From contig CALUSL010000001.1 of the NCBI GenBank assembly GCA_944323425.1, forward strand, positions 62,001-126,000: a DNA stretch of 64,000 nt, read 5' to 3'. Every line of letters starts with the position of its first letter. Position 1 is the first letter of the stretch. The notes under the pieces were generated by a model. The model was not told where the DNA came from. It did no database searches and saw only the letters and a list, made by a program, of their open reading frames with translations. The position numbers and the translations under genes were made by a program. Below, piece by piece: positions 1 through 7,340 of the stretch. Source of the DNA: Candidatus Gastranaerophilales bacterium. Its GTDB lineage: Bacteria > Cyanobacteriota > Vampirovibrionia > Gastranaerophilales > Gastranaerophilaceae.

Positions 1-1032
1 GCCTATGGTTCCGTCCGGATTAAACAATTTATCAGGAGCAACAAATGCGATATCCCAAAGCTGATTGTTTCCCCAGGATGAATAATGAATGGCTTCACCC
101 TGTCCACCATACGGGCATCCTATTCTATAGTCATGGAGAAATGCTTCTTTGTTCGCCCAGATATCTCTTGCTGAAAAACCTATTATTGCATCTGACTTGT
201 ATTTCAACTTTTCAGGGCTTTTCGCAAATTCTTTTTCCTGTTTTTTTACAATAAACTGCTTGAATTTATAAAGATCAATGTCCTTTTGATATTTATCCGT
301 AAGTTCTGCTTTACGTTGCAGAGCCTGTTTATGCAATGGACTATTTTCATCTTTAATATATGTTATTAAATTGTCATCAATGTCATTCCATTCATCAAAA
401 TGATCAGAACCATTGACTTCTGTCAGTACATCAAACAATGCATCTGTTTCTAGCCAGCTGTTCTCTTCTTTTTTGAATTTGGCAAAATCTATTAACAAAT
501 TTACGCTGTCATCATTGCCGGATTTAGCCTGCGACATCATATTGTCATAAGCAAGCTCAAAAAGATGGTCATATGCGTCAAAAGCAGCATTGAAAATTGT
601 TTCTTTAGACTTATTTATATATTCTGAGTCAGTATATTCTTCTATATCACCGAGTTTTAAAATTTTTCCATACTCTGACGTCGTTAATTTCTCCATATCC
701 GCGAAAAGATAGTTTCTTGAGTGTATAGATGAAATATATGGAGAAAAATCATCTCTTTGTATCAATCCGGGCGGTCCTAGCTGTATAGAATCAAAGCCGT
801 GAAGTTTAAGCAGATTGTTTATTTCTTTTGCCTTTTTATTCATAGGCGAACCTATAAATAGATCCATATTTGATACAGGAAAAGATGAACCATGCATAAT
901 AAGAGCAAGATCTTTTATGCCGAGATATTTTTTACCCTCTTCTATATCATTATGGAAATCTTTTTCTTCTTCCGGTTTGGGTGCTCTTTTAAATGATGTT
1001 CGAGAATACGAACTAATTGCTGAAATTTTCAT
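1..1032 (-). CDS. GH77-like 4-alpha-glucanotransferase, N-terminal part
   Basis: Only the first 344 codons are present; the reading frame is open to the left edge. The stretch LGPPGLI followed by SPYISSIHSRNYLFADMEKL resembles the MalQ core where LGPTG-SPYQS-sAf-GNP-ID-L lies, and the later GGQGEAIHYSSWGNNQLWD with NPDGTIG resembles the GH77 region before the active site. This suggests an amylomaltase-type enzyme that rearranges alpha-1,4-glucans. The N terminus carries S-F-K-R at residues 13-16, a short motif that recurs near the N termini of several unrelated proteins here. The catalytic residues lie outside the window, so activity cannot be judged. Another alpha-glucan-active family is possible. 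Confidence 0.6.
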   Translation of the reverse strand, partial: MKISAISSYSRTSFKRAPKPEEEKDFHNDIEEGKKYLGIKDLALIMHGSSFPVSNMDLFIGSPMNKKAKEINNLLKLHGFDSIQLGPPGLIQRDDFSPYISSIHSRNYLFADMEKLTTSEYGKILKLGDIEEYTDSEYINKSKETIFNAAFDAYDHLFELAYDNMMSQAKSGNDDSVNLLIDFAKFKKEENSWLETDALFDVLTEVNGSDHFDEWNDIDDNLITYIKDENSPLHKQALQRKAELTDKYQKDIDLYKFKQFIVKKQEKEFAKSPEKLKYKSDAIIGFSARDIWANKEAFLHDYRIGCPYGGQGEAIHYSSWGNNQLWDIAFVAPDKLFNPDGTIG

Positions 1033-1173
1033 TCTTTTACGATCCCTCTAGGTCCACTGTAACGGGTAAAAAATAAATGTTGCAGAAAACAACTGTCACA
1101 ATTTTAGTAAATAAATAAACCATTTGCAACTATTTTTATTATTCTTAATATTATGTAAGGCTGTGTTTATTTA

Positions 1174-2940
1174 TCATTTTGTTGTAGCAGGTTTTAATTT
1201 ATAAAAATTAAAACATTTAAGTTTGACTTTGCCGTCAGCAATAAATTTTATACCTGTTGATTTTTTATCAGGATATATTCTACTGCTCATAACAACTTCT
1301 CCGTCGTTGGCAAAAACTTCAATTGATGATTTATCTACGAAAACCCGAAGCTTAAGGATATTATTATTTAATTTAAGTTGTGCTTCGCGTTCGCCTGTAA
1401 GTGCCTTTCCTGATTTGTCTCTGTTAAATATCAGAAGAGAATTTTCTTTATTGTAAGAAAGTACTGTTTTTTGGGTGTCTGAAGACCTTAGTTCGAGTGT
1501 AAGACTTTTTGCTTCTGTCATATCTGCTTCTAAATCCAGTTCATATGAGTCTCCGTTAACTTGAAGAAAACTTTTTTCATTTTCTATAATTTTGTCTTTC
1601 AACAAAACAGACTGACCTCTAAGTTTCTTCATCTCTTCGACTGGCACGGTGTAGACTTTTTTGTTTACAATTTTTAGTTCTCTGGGAATGCTCATCATTC
1701 CAGCCCAACCCTCATTTTTTTCCGGATTTTCTGAATCGGACATTCCAAGCCAGCCTATCATAACTACTCTGCCGTCATCAGTTTTTAGAAACTGGGGGGT
1801 ATAAAAATCAAACCCTTTATCAAAGAGACCAAATGCACCAATCTGTTTGAATTTGCCTGTGTTGTAATCCAACTTGCCGACAAACCATCCAGACTGATAT
1901 TTATTCAAAAAGTTTTTTCCGTTTGGCTTTATTCCCTGAGGAGATATTGCAAGAACGTCTGTATCTCCTATTTGAACCAGCGCCGGTGATTCCCACATAT
2001 AACCGATTTCGCTTTTGTTTCCAATTGCTGTTATGCCGTTAAATTTCCAATTTGTTAAATCCGAAGATTTATAAATCAAAACCATTCCGTCTTTTGTTGG
2101 AATATTTTGTGTTCCTATTAGAACATAGAAATTATTGTCATGTTTCCACACAAAAGGATCTCTAAAATGCTCATTTGAAACTTTCAAGCCTCTTATTGCC
2201 GGTGGTTTTAAAACAACAGGATTGTTTGCTGATTTAACAAAATTAATTCCATCTTTGCTCATAGCAAGATTTACCATCTGGGCTTTATGACCGTTTGTGT
2301 CATAATTTCCGGAGTATATCAGATATAAAAGTCCGTCCTTAACTATTGCTGTTCCAGATAAGACACCGTTTTTGTCGTAATTATCTGTAGGTGCAACAGC
2401 AACAGGCATATGTCTCCAGTGAATCAAGTCGCTGCTGACCAGATGCCCCCAGTGTATTTTTTCTAATTGAGGTGCAAATGGATTATGCTGGTAAAATAAG
2501 TGGTATTCTTTGTTAAAATAGGAAAATCCATTAGGGCTGCTCATCCAGTTTGCAGGAGGGGCTGCATGGTAAACCGGATACCATTGTTTCTCCGGCATGT
2601 TCTTTACTGCAGCTGCTAGTTTCTCATTTGCGTATTTTAGAGCATTTCTGTGTTGAAGGATGGACGTTTCCCGTTCGGGTGCAGGCACCGCAAATGAAAT
2701 TTCTTTTATCTCTTGTTTTTGTTCCACCTTAGTATCAGTTTTAGTAGCGGATTTAGCCTCTTGTTTTTGTTCTGCCTTAGTATCTGCTTTTGTAGATTCT
2801 GGTTTTTGTGTTTGTTCTTGTTTTGCTTGTTTTTGTATATCGGATTTTACATCCAATTTTTCATCAGCCGCATTGACTGTTAGACACATTGCAGAAAATA
2901 AGATGGCGGCTGCAATTACCGAGGCATTTAATCGCTTCAT
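1174..2940 (-). CDS. Exported GH32 fructanase-like protein with substituted nucleophile
   Basis: 588 residues from the ATG at 2940, chosen over an upstream TTG because GGAG lies 7 bases before it. A signal peptide (about residues 1-25) is followed by a Lys/Gln/Glu-rich low-complexity linker (about 27-80) and a GH32 five-blade beta-propeller plus C-terminal beta-sandwich. The family motifs are FRDP (transition-state Asp261) and WES (acid/base Glu317). The WMNDPNG motif, which normally holds the nucleophile Asp, reads WMSSPNG (132-138), so the nucleophile position is Ser135. Known GH32 enzymes cleave levan, inulin or sucrose; without the Asp this copy may bind fructan without cleaving it. The product is probably periplasmic or cell-surface. 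Confidence 0.9.
   Translation of the reverse strand: MKRLNASVIAAAILFSAMCLTVNAADEKLDVKSDIQKQAKQEQTQKPESTKADTKAEQKQEAKSATKTDTKVEQKQEIKEISFAVPAPERETSILQHRNALKYANEKLAAAVKNMPEKQWYPVYHAAPPANWMSSPNGFSYFNKEYHLFYQHNPFAPQLEKIHWGHLVSSDLIHWRHMPVAVAPTDNYDKNGVLSGTAIVKDGLLYLIYSGNYDTNGHKAQMVNLAMSKDGINFVKSANNPVVLKPPAIRGLKVSNEHFRDPFVWKHDNNFYVLIGTQNIPTKDGMVLIYKSSDLTNWKFNGITAIGNKSEIGYMWESPALVQIGDTDVLAISPQGIKPNGKNFLNKYQSGWFVGKLDYNTGKFKQIGAFGLFDKGFDFYTPQFLKTDDGRVVMIGWLGMSDSENPEKNEGWAGMMSIPRELKIVNKKVYTVPVEEMKKLRGQSVLLKDKIIENEKSFLQVNGDSYELDLEADMTEAKSLTLELRSSDTQKTVLSYNKENSLLIFNRDKSGKALTGEREAQLKLNNNILKLRVFVDKSSIEVFANDGEVVMSSRIYPDKKSTGIKFIADGKVKLKCFNFYKLKPATTK
2710..2799 (-). repeat. 48-bp imperfect tandem repeat in the GH32 linker
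   Basis: Two copies of a 48-bp unit encode the pattern T-K-x-D-T-K-x-E-Q-K-Q-E-x-K in the low-complexity linker between signal peptide and catalytic domain. The copies differ at several bases, and the second is complete for about 41 bp. Confidence 0.7.
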
Positions 2941-3070
2941 TTGCAATCTCCTTTTGCTTATCTATTTTATAATACCATAAATGATAAAAATGAAATCGTT
3001 TATTGCATTTTTCAGTCGTTACTGTATAATGAATAGTTAATTAAGAATATTTGGAATAAAGAGATTTTAA

Positions 3071-3349
3071 ATGTCATTTATAGAGAGAATTAGAGATATG
3101 CTGCGCAAAAAGCAGCCTGTTGTTGAACCACATACAAAAATTAAAGCAAAAATCACGAAAGAATTTTTAAGTCTTAATGACGAAGAGAGAAATGAATATT
3201 TGAATAGAGCATTTGATGTTGAGTATTGTAAGAAAGTAAGACTTTTTGACTTCAAAATTGAGCCTCCGCAGGATTATTTCAGACCAATAAATGAGTTGAT
3301 TGCTTTTAATGATGATGAAGAATTTGAAAAGTTTTTAAATCTGATTTAA
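3071..3349 (+). CDS. Small acidic hypothetical protein
   Basis: 92 residues, charged and probably helical, with a basic N terminus (IRDMLRKKQP) and an acidic C-terminal end (FNDDEEFEKFLNLI). There is no signal peptide or membrane segment and no family I recognise. It stands alone, divergent from the GH32 gene with about 130 bp between the two starts, and is followed by a long non-coding stretch. The ribosome binding site is weak. Confidence 0.6.
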   Translation: MSFIERIRDMLRKKQPVVEPHTKIKAKITKEFLSLNDEERNEYLNRAFDVEYCKKVRLFDFKIEPPQDYFRPINELIAFNDDEEFEKFLNLI

Positions 3350-3438
3350 AAGTATTTACTTTTTTCGTTTGATTTATAACGGAAAACGTTTTGTTTTCTT
3401 TATTTTAGACTATGTGTAAACAAATATTACAATAGGGG

Positions 3439-3467
3439 TTGACAATATTTTTTATGATGTCATAATT
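3439..3467 (+). promoter_or_regulatory. Sigma-70-type promoter for a short transcript
   Basis: A perfect TTGACA lies at 3439-3444. CATAAT follows after 16 bases (or ATAATT after 17). Transcription would start near 3474 and run towards the terminator at 3579-3603, with no gene of normal size in between. Confidence 0.6.
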
Positions 3468-3473
3468 AAATAG

Positions 3474-3603
3474 TAAGGTTAAGTGTAGTCGAAACACTAA
3501 ATAACATTAATAACCCCGAACACATATAAACTCCTAAATAATAAACACAAAAGAGACCATTAGGATGCAGAAAACAAACCACTCAATCGAGTGGCTTTTT
3601 TTT
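3474..3603 (+). ncRNA. Candidate small RNA or attenuated leader, about 130 nt
   Basis: This interval sits between a good promoter and a Rho-independent terminator and has no convincing open frame. Near its 5' end AGTGT and ACACT flank a 7-base loop (a 5-bp hairpin), and the 3' end is the terminator hairpin. It could be a free small RNA, or a leader whose terminator controls the gene at 3700. It does not match any riboswitch consensus I know. Confidence 0.45.
3579..3603 (+). terminator. Rho-independent terminator
   Basis: A 6-bp stem CCACTC/GAGTGG with an AATC loop is followed by a run of eight T, so termination is expected on the plus strand. Confidence 0.75.
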
Positions 3604-3699
3604 ATTTGTAATTTTAAGTGTTCTTTATACAATAAACCTGATAAAAACTTATTATTTTGTTACTAGCAAAAAGTATTGTGTTTGTGTTTTGATATTTCT

Positions 3700-5184
3700 A
3701 TGCTGGTTAAGTTTGATATTATAAATAAACCTGCACTCCAAATTTCTGCATCACCTGGGAAGAAAGAGAGAAAAGAGGCGGGTTGGTTCGATTCTAAAAA
3801 ACAAAGCAATAGCTTTGCTGTTTATGATGCTCAAAAAGCTCTCATAAATAAACTCAACATTTCATTTAAGGGCTATTTCGGAGATCCTCAGCCTTTGAAA
3901 AAACTTTTCTGGATTTCCAGCGGCAGAAATGAAGTATACGAGGACAATTGGACAAAAGAACATCTATATCAGGTTGGTACAAAAAAATGGGTTAATGCTC
4001 GTCCCTCTGAATTATTACGCAGAAGCTCTGAGCAGGTAATTCAATCATTATGTACTCTTATAAAACCGGATAATCAGTATCCTGGTATTCCTCCATATAT
4101 TCCTTCTCCGAATTTTGGGGATAAGTGGGGAAGATATGCAAATTATATAGAAGTTAACCCTCGAATTCTCGCGACATATGACAATAACAGCAATAGACTG
4201 ACAGGGGGGCTTCTCGGGACAATGAAAATTCTTCCGGCAATACCTACTTCTCCGAATTCTTTTGCGAACTGTATTGTTTTATCTCAGCTATATCCTGCAT
4301 TTTACGGAGATGGCTATGATGATGCAGCTTCTTTGTATTGCGCGAATTTGCATACAGGAATTAGTGCAACCCTTAGTGATGATGGATTAAACAGAAGAAT
4401 GGGACCTGATGAGCAGGTTAAAGCTTTCAATGATATGGCACATTTATTGGGCTTTAAAACCGGATTTAGGATGCCGCTTTCTGCAAATCAGCTCCGTGTT
4501 CAAGGTCGGGAATTTAACTGGTATGATCACGAAAAAGCTTTTATTGATGCTTGTATCTGGGGGATAGAGCTGGGATTCGATGCTATTTATTTTGACAGCG
4601 GAAAACATATTATTGATCCTAACGGTTATTGCGGATTGGGTAGCCTTCCGAACAAAATGCAAATGGGTTATATACTTTACAAAATACGTGAGCAAACCGG
4701 CAGGCATGATCTTTCTTTTATTGGAGAAAAATGCAATGACTATTATGGATACAAAGAAATGGGGCTGACTGCCGGAACGGACTGGGGAAAAGCTGATGAC
4801 TATTTTAGTGTAAGATGGGAAGCAGAAAAACAAAAATATTCGAGAGATTATGCAGCCGGTCCTGAGGTTTCGAATGATAACGATGAAGGAAGCGCAAAAC
4901 ATGAGTCCTGGAAAAGGCTGAACAGAATAAATTCCTGCCTTTTTGGATATGACTATAAAGAAGATAAATTGCCGTCATATATGCAATTAACGGATATTTT
5001 TCCTTTGTCCCCGTACACAAATACTCATGAACAAATGCTTAGAGCTAAAAAGATGGAAGCATTTGATGCGTGGACAAAATGTGAGCGTCACTGGGATGGC
5101 GTTTTTGATACGGATCCTGCTGCATCTCAATATACGAATAACGTTTATCATATTTTTGAAAATGCAATACGCTCAATCGGATAA
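3700..5184 (+). CDS. Uncharacterised TIM-barrel-like (possibly glycosidase-related) protein
   Basis: 494 residues from the ATG at 3700; an in-frame TTG at 3676 would add eight residues. Neither start has a clear ribosome binding site. I do not recognise a named family. Short segments read like successive strands of a (beta/alpha)8 barrel, for example GFKTGFRMPL, GFDAIYFDSG and LSFIGEKC, with D and E at strand ends as in glycoside hydrolase clans. The neighbouring GH77-like and GH32 genes fit a carbohydrate role, but that is inference. The N-terminal region (to about residue 54) is variable and ends in S-F-K-G (55-58), the recurring motif. There is no signal peptide. Confidence 0.7.
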   Translation: MLVKFDIINKPALQISASPGKKERKEAGWFDSKKQSNSFAVYDAQKALINKLNISFKGYFGDPQPLKKLFWISSGRNEVYEDNWTKEHLYQVGTKKWVNARPSELLRRSSEQVIQSLCTLIKPDNQYPGIPPYIPSPNFGDKWGRYANYIEVNPRILATYDNNSNRLTGGLLGTMKILPAIPTSPNSFANCIVLSQLYPAFYGDGYDDAASLYCANLHTGISATLSDDGLNRRMGPDEQVKAFNDMAHLLGFKTGFRMPLSANQLRVQGREFNWYDHEKAFIDACIWGIELGFDAIYFDSGKHIIDPNGYCGLGSLPNKMQMGYILYKIREQTGRHDLSFIGEKCNDYYGYKEMGLTAGTDWGKADDYFSVRWEAEKQKYSRDYAAGPEVSNDNDEGSAKHESWKRLNRINSCLFGYDYKEDKLPSYMQLTDIFPLSPYTNTHEQMLRAKKMEAFDAWTKCERHWDGVFDTDPAASQYTNNVYHIFENAIRSIG

Positions 5185-5237
5185 GATTAATTTAGAAATG
5201 ACAGATAAAAGATATTGTAGTAAAATAACAATACCAA

Positions 5238-5324
5238 GGAGAGGTGTCCGAGTGGTTTAAGGTGCGGACCTCGAAAGTCTGTGTGGGCGCGAGTTCACCG
5301 TGGGTTCGAATCCCACCCTCTCCG
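5238..5324 (+). tRNA. tRNA-Ser(CGA)
   Basis: A complete cloverleaf. The acceptor stem is GGAGAGG/CCTCTCC, the anticodon loop CTCGAAA gives CGA, the long variable arm is typical of serine tRNA, and the T-loop is TTCGAAT. The 3' CCA is not encoded. A terminator follows directly. Confidence 0.95.
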
Positions 5325-5330
5325 AATTTT

Positions 5331-5352
5331 AAGACCCGCAAGGGTCTTTTTT
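5331..5352 (+). terminator. Terminator of tRNA-Ser(CGA)
   Basis: A 7-bp stem AAGACCC/GGGTCTT with a GCAA loop is followed by TTTT, 6 bases after the tRNA. Confidence 0.85.
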
Positions 5353-5355
5353 AAT

Positions 5356-5698
5356 GCAGAGGGATGAGAACCCGAGAAGAGGGTGAGAATGCTACGACAA
5401 ACAAGGCGCAGGTAATGCCGAGCCGTAGTTTGACGGATGCAGAGTGCCGATTTTTTAAGTAGTAGCCGAGTAGGTCAGGCATTGCCTGACAAAATATTAT
5501 GACCCGAACTTACCTATTGAAATTGAGATTAGGAAAAACATTATCAAAAAAACGGCAAAAATCTTAGAAGACAAGTGTTTTAAACGGGTTGTTGTACGGT
5601 ATTTGTAAATTTTTTTTTCATTTCTTCACAATATGAGCAAAAAGGAAATTTTTTGAGCCTTATAGCAAACACAATATTACAAAGAAAGGTTCTTATTT
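5356..5698. other. Gene-less stretch with a perfect palindrome and a possible gene remnant
   Basis: No start-to-stop gene is visible. The first 120 bases are unusually G/C-rich for this window. A perfect palindrome GTCAGGCA-T-TGCCTGAC lies at 5474-5490. An open frame without a start (5474-5608, 44 codons) includes DPNLPIEIEIRKNI and ends VVVRYL, which looks protein-like and could be a degraded gene. The stretch ends in the upstream region of the lipoprotein gene. Confidence 0.4.
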
Positions 5699-7258
5699 AT
5701 GAAAGTAATTTCAACACAAATGATGAATACAGTGCAAAAGTACTCTAAAAAATTGATTTTTCCGGCTGCTCTTGCTGCAGGGCTAACTTCTTGTTCTATG
5801 CAGAAATCTCCCGAACAAGATATATTTGAAAAAACACGGGAGATTGTTGAGTCTTTACAAGAGAACATGTTAAAATTAAATCCCGGAGTATATATGTCCT
5901 CCCCTGACTCCGTGTTGGCTAACGTTGAAAAATCTTTAGCGCAGCTTGATTCTTTGCAAAGGACTATGTTACAGGCTGTCCCCATGACCGATATTTCTGT
6001 CCCTGACACTGCGTCTGCCGGTAAAGATGTTAAGCTCCAAATCAATTCTGAAAACGGTGTTACATCAATTAATTCCTCTAATTTAGATATGCTGAATGAT
6101 AATGGAATATTTCCTGTAGATATTTCTCAAATTTTTCCGTTTAGCAATAACCGTACCTATCAGGTAGCAATTTTTCAAGCTCTGCCGTATATCAATGACG
6201 GAAAGTTTAAACAGGTAGAAGCTATGTCTAACGGCTTTGTTATTGATGGCAAATATAAGATGAAGGCTGATAAAAATGGCGGTTATCGTGGAAAGTATGA
6301 CCTGTTTGACAGTCATAGTTTCAAAATTGACAGATTAAGAAATGGTAATTTCAACCTTATTTATAAAAATGATGATAATGTAGAAGCCCTCGCTTTTTCA
6401 AAGGATGGCAAATTATTAAGTAAATTTGAAGCTTTCAAACAAAACTCACCGGTATCACCCTATAAACAACCTTTTGGTTCAACAGGTGTGTCTGATGCGT
6501 TTAAATCATTACCGGAAAATACAGATGATAAAATTGTAAAGTTTAACAATCCTCTATCAGATAAAGAGCTTAATATGGTTAAAAACGTAATTGCATCTAC
6601 AACGCCAGGCATAGAAATAGTTGATGCTAAGCAAGACGGCAATGGTCTGATTTTTAAATATAATACCGGCGATCGTTTTCCTGAAGGGAAATATACTATA
6701 AAACTTACAAACACAATCGGGCTGGATTATAAGAGAAAATTAGATTCAAACTCTTCTTTTGAAGAGCTGAAAATTCGTGCTTTAGAGAATGGCGGATATG
6801 CCTGCTGTACATCAAACATGGCTTTCTTTGGGTCTGATTACGATGTAAAATATTTTGATAAAGATTTGAATATGAAAGATGAAAATTGGTACAGACAAGA
6901 CAAAGCCATAAGGGACAAAATTAAAAAGGAATTATCGGCCGCTATGATGGAAAAGGCGCTTGAAAATATCAAAAACGGCAAGCCTGCGCATTTTAAACTC
7001 GGTGATAACAGTGTAATATTACTTCCAAAACCTGGAGAAATGGTGATTGGAGATACGTCTCTGGGCGTAAGGGCGGAAACTTCTTTTAATGAAATAAGAG
7101 AAGCCATTGAAGATTTACCGCCAGCAGTAAAAGCCGGTATAGTGGTTGTAACAGTTGCAGCAGGTGCTTATGCTCTTGATGCAATAGTGTTCCCGTCTTT
7201 TTTGGACGGAGCGGCAGCCATGGGGGTAATCCCTGCGAGTGTCGGGGCAGCTTTGTAA
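5699..7258 (+). CDS. Lipoprotein of unknown function
   Basis: 519 residues. The N terminus has a basic region, a hydrophobic stretch and a lipobox A-G-L-T-S-C with the lipidated Cys at residue 32, so it is predicted to be exported and membrane-anchored. AAAGAAAGG upstream serves as ribosome binding site. The middle is hydrophilic with no family I recognise. The C terminus (about 477-519) is a Gly/Ala-rich hydrophobic segment (VKAGIVVVTVAAGAYALDAI) that could insert in a membrane. It is convergent with the next gene. Confidence 0.75.
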   Translation: MKVISTQMMNTVQKYSKKLIFPAALAAGLTSCSMQKSPEQDIFEKTREIVESLQENMLKLNPGVYMSSPDSVLANVEKSLAQLDSLQRTMLQAVPMTDISVPDTASAGKDVKLQINSENGVTSINSSNLDMLNDNGIFPVDISQIFPFSNNRTYQVAIFQALPYINDGKFKQVEAMSNGFVIDGKYKMKADKNGGYRGKYDLFDSHSFKIDRLRNGNFNLIYKNDDNVEALAFSKDGKLLSKFEAFKQNSPVSPYKQPFGSTGVSDAFKSLPENTDDKIVKFNNPLSDKELNMVKNVIASTTPGIEIVDAKQDGNGLIFKYNTGDRFPEGKYTIKLTNTIGLDYKRKLDSNSSFEELKIRALENGGYACCTSNMAFFGSDYDVKYFDKDLNMKDENWYRQDKAIRDKIKKELSAAMMEKALENIKNGKPAHFKLGDNSVILLPKPGEMVIGDTSLGVRAETSFNEIREAIEDLPPAVKAGIVVVTVAAGAYALDAIVFPSFLDGAAAMGVIPASVGAAL

Positions 7259-7279
7259 TACAAAAAACAAAAGTTGTAG

Positions 7280-7299
7280 GTTGGGGTTTCTACCCCAAC
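7280..7299. terminator. Hairpin between convergent genes
   Basis: An 8-bp perfect stem GTTGGGGT/ACCCCAAC with a 4-base loop lies between two gene ends. Neither side has a T-run, so intrinsic termination is uncertain. Confidence 0.35.
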
Positions 7300-7340
7300 A
7301 CAAAGTGTCCAAAAATAATCAAACCATCTGTAACAAAAAA

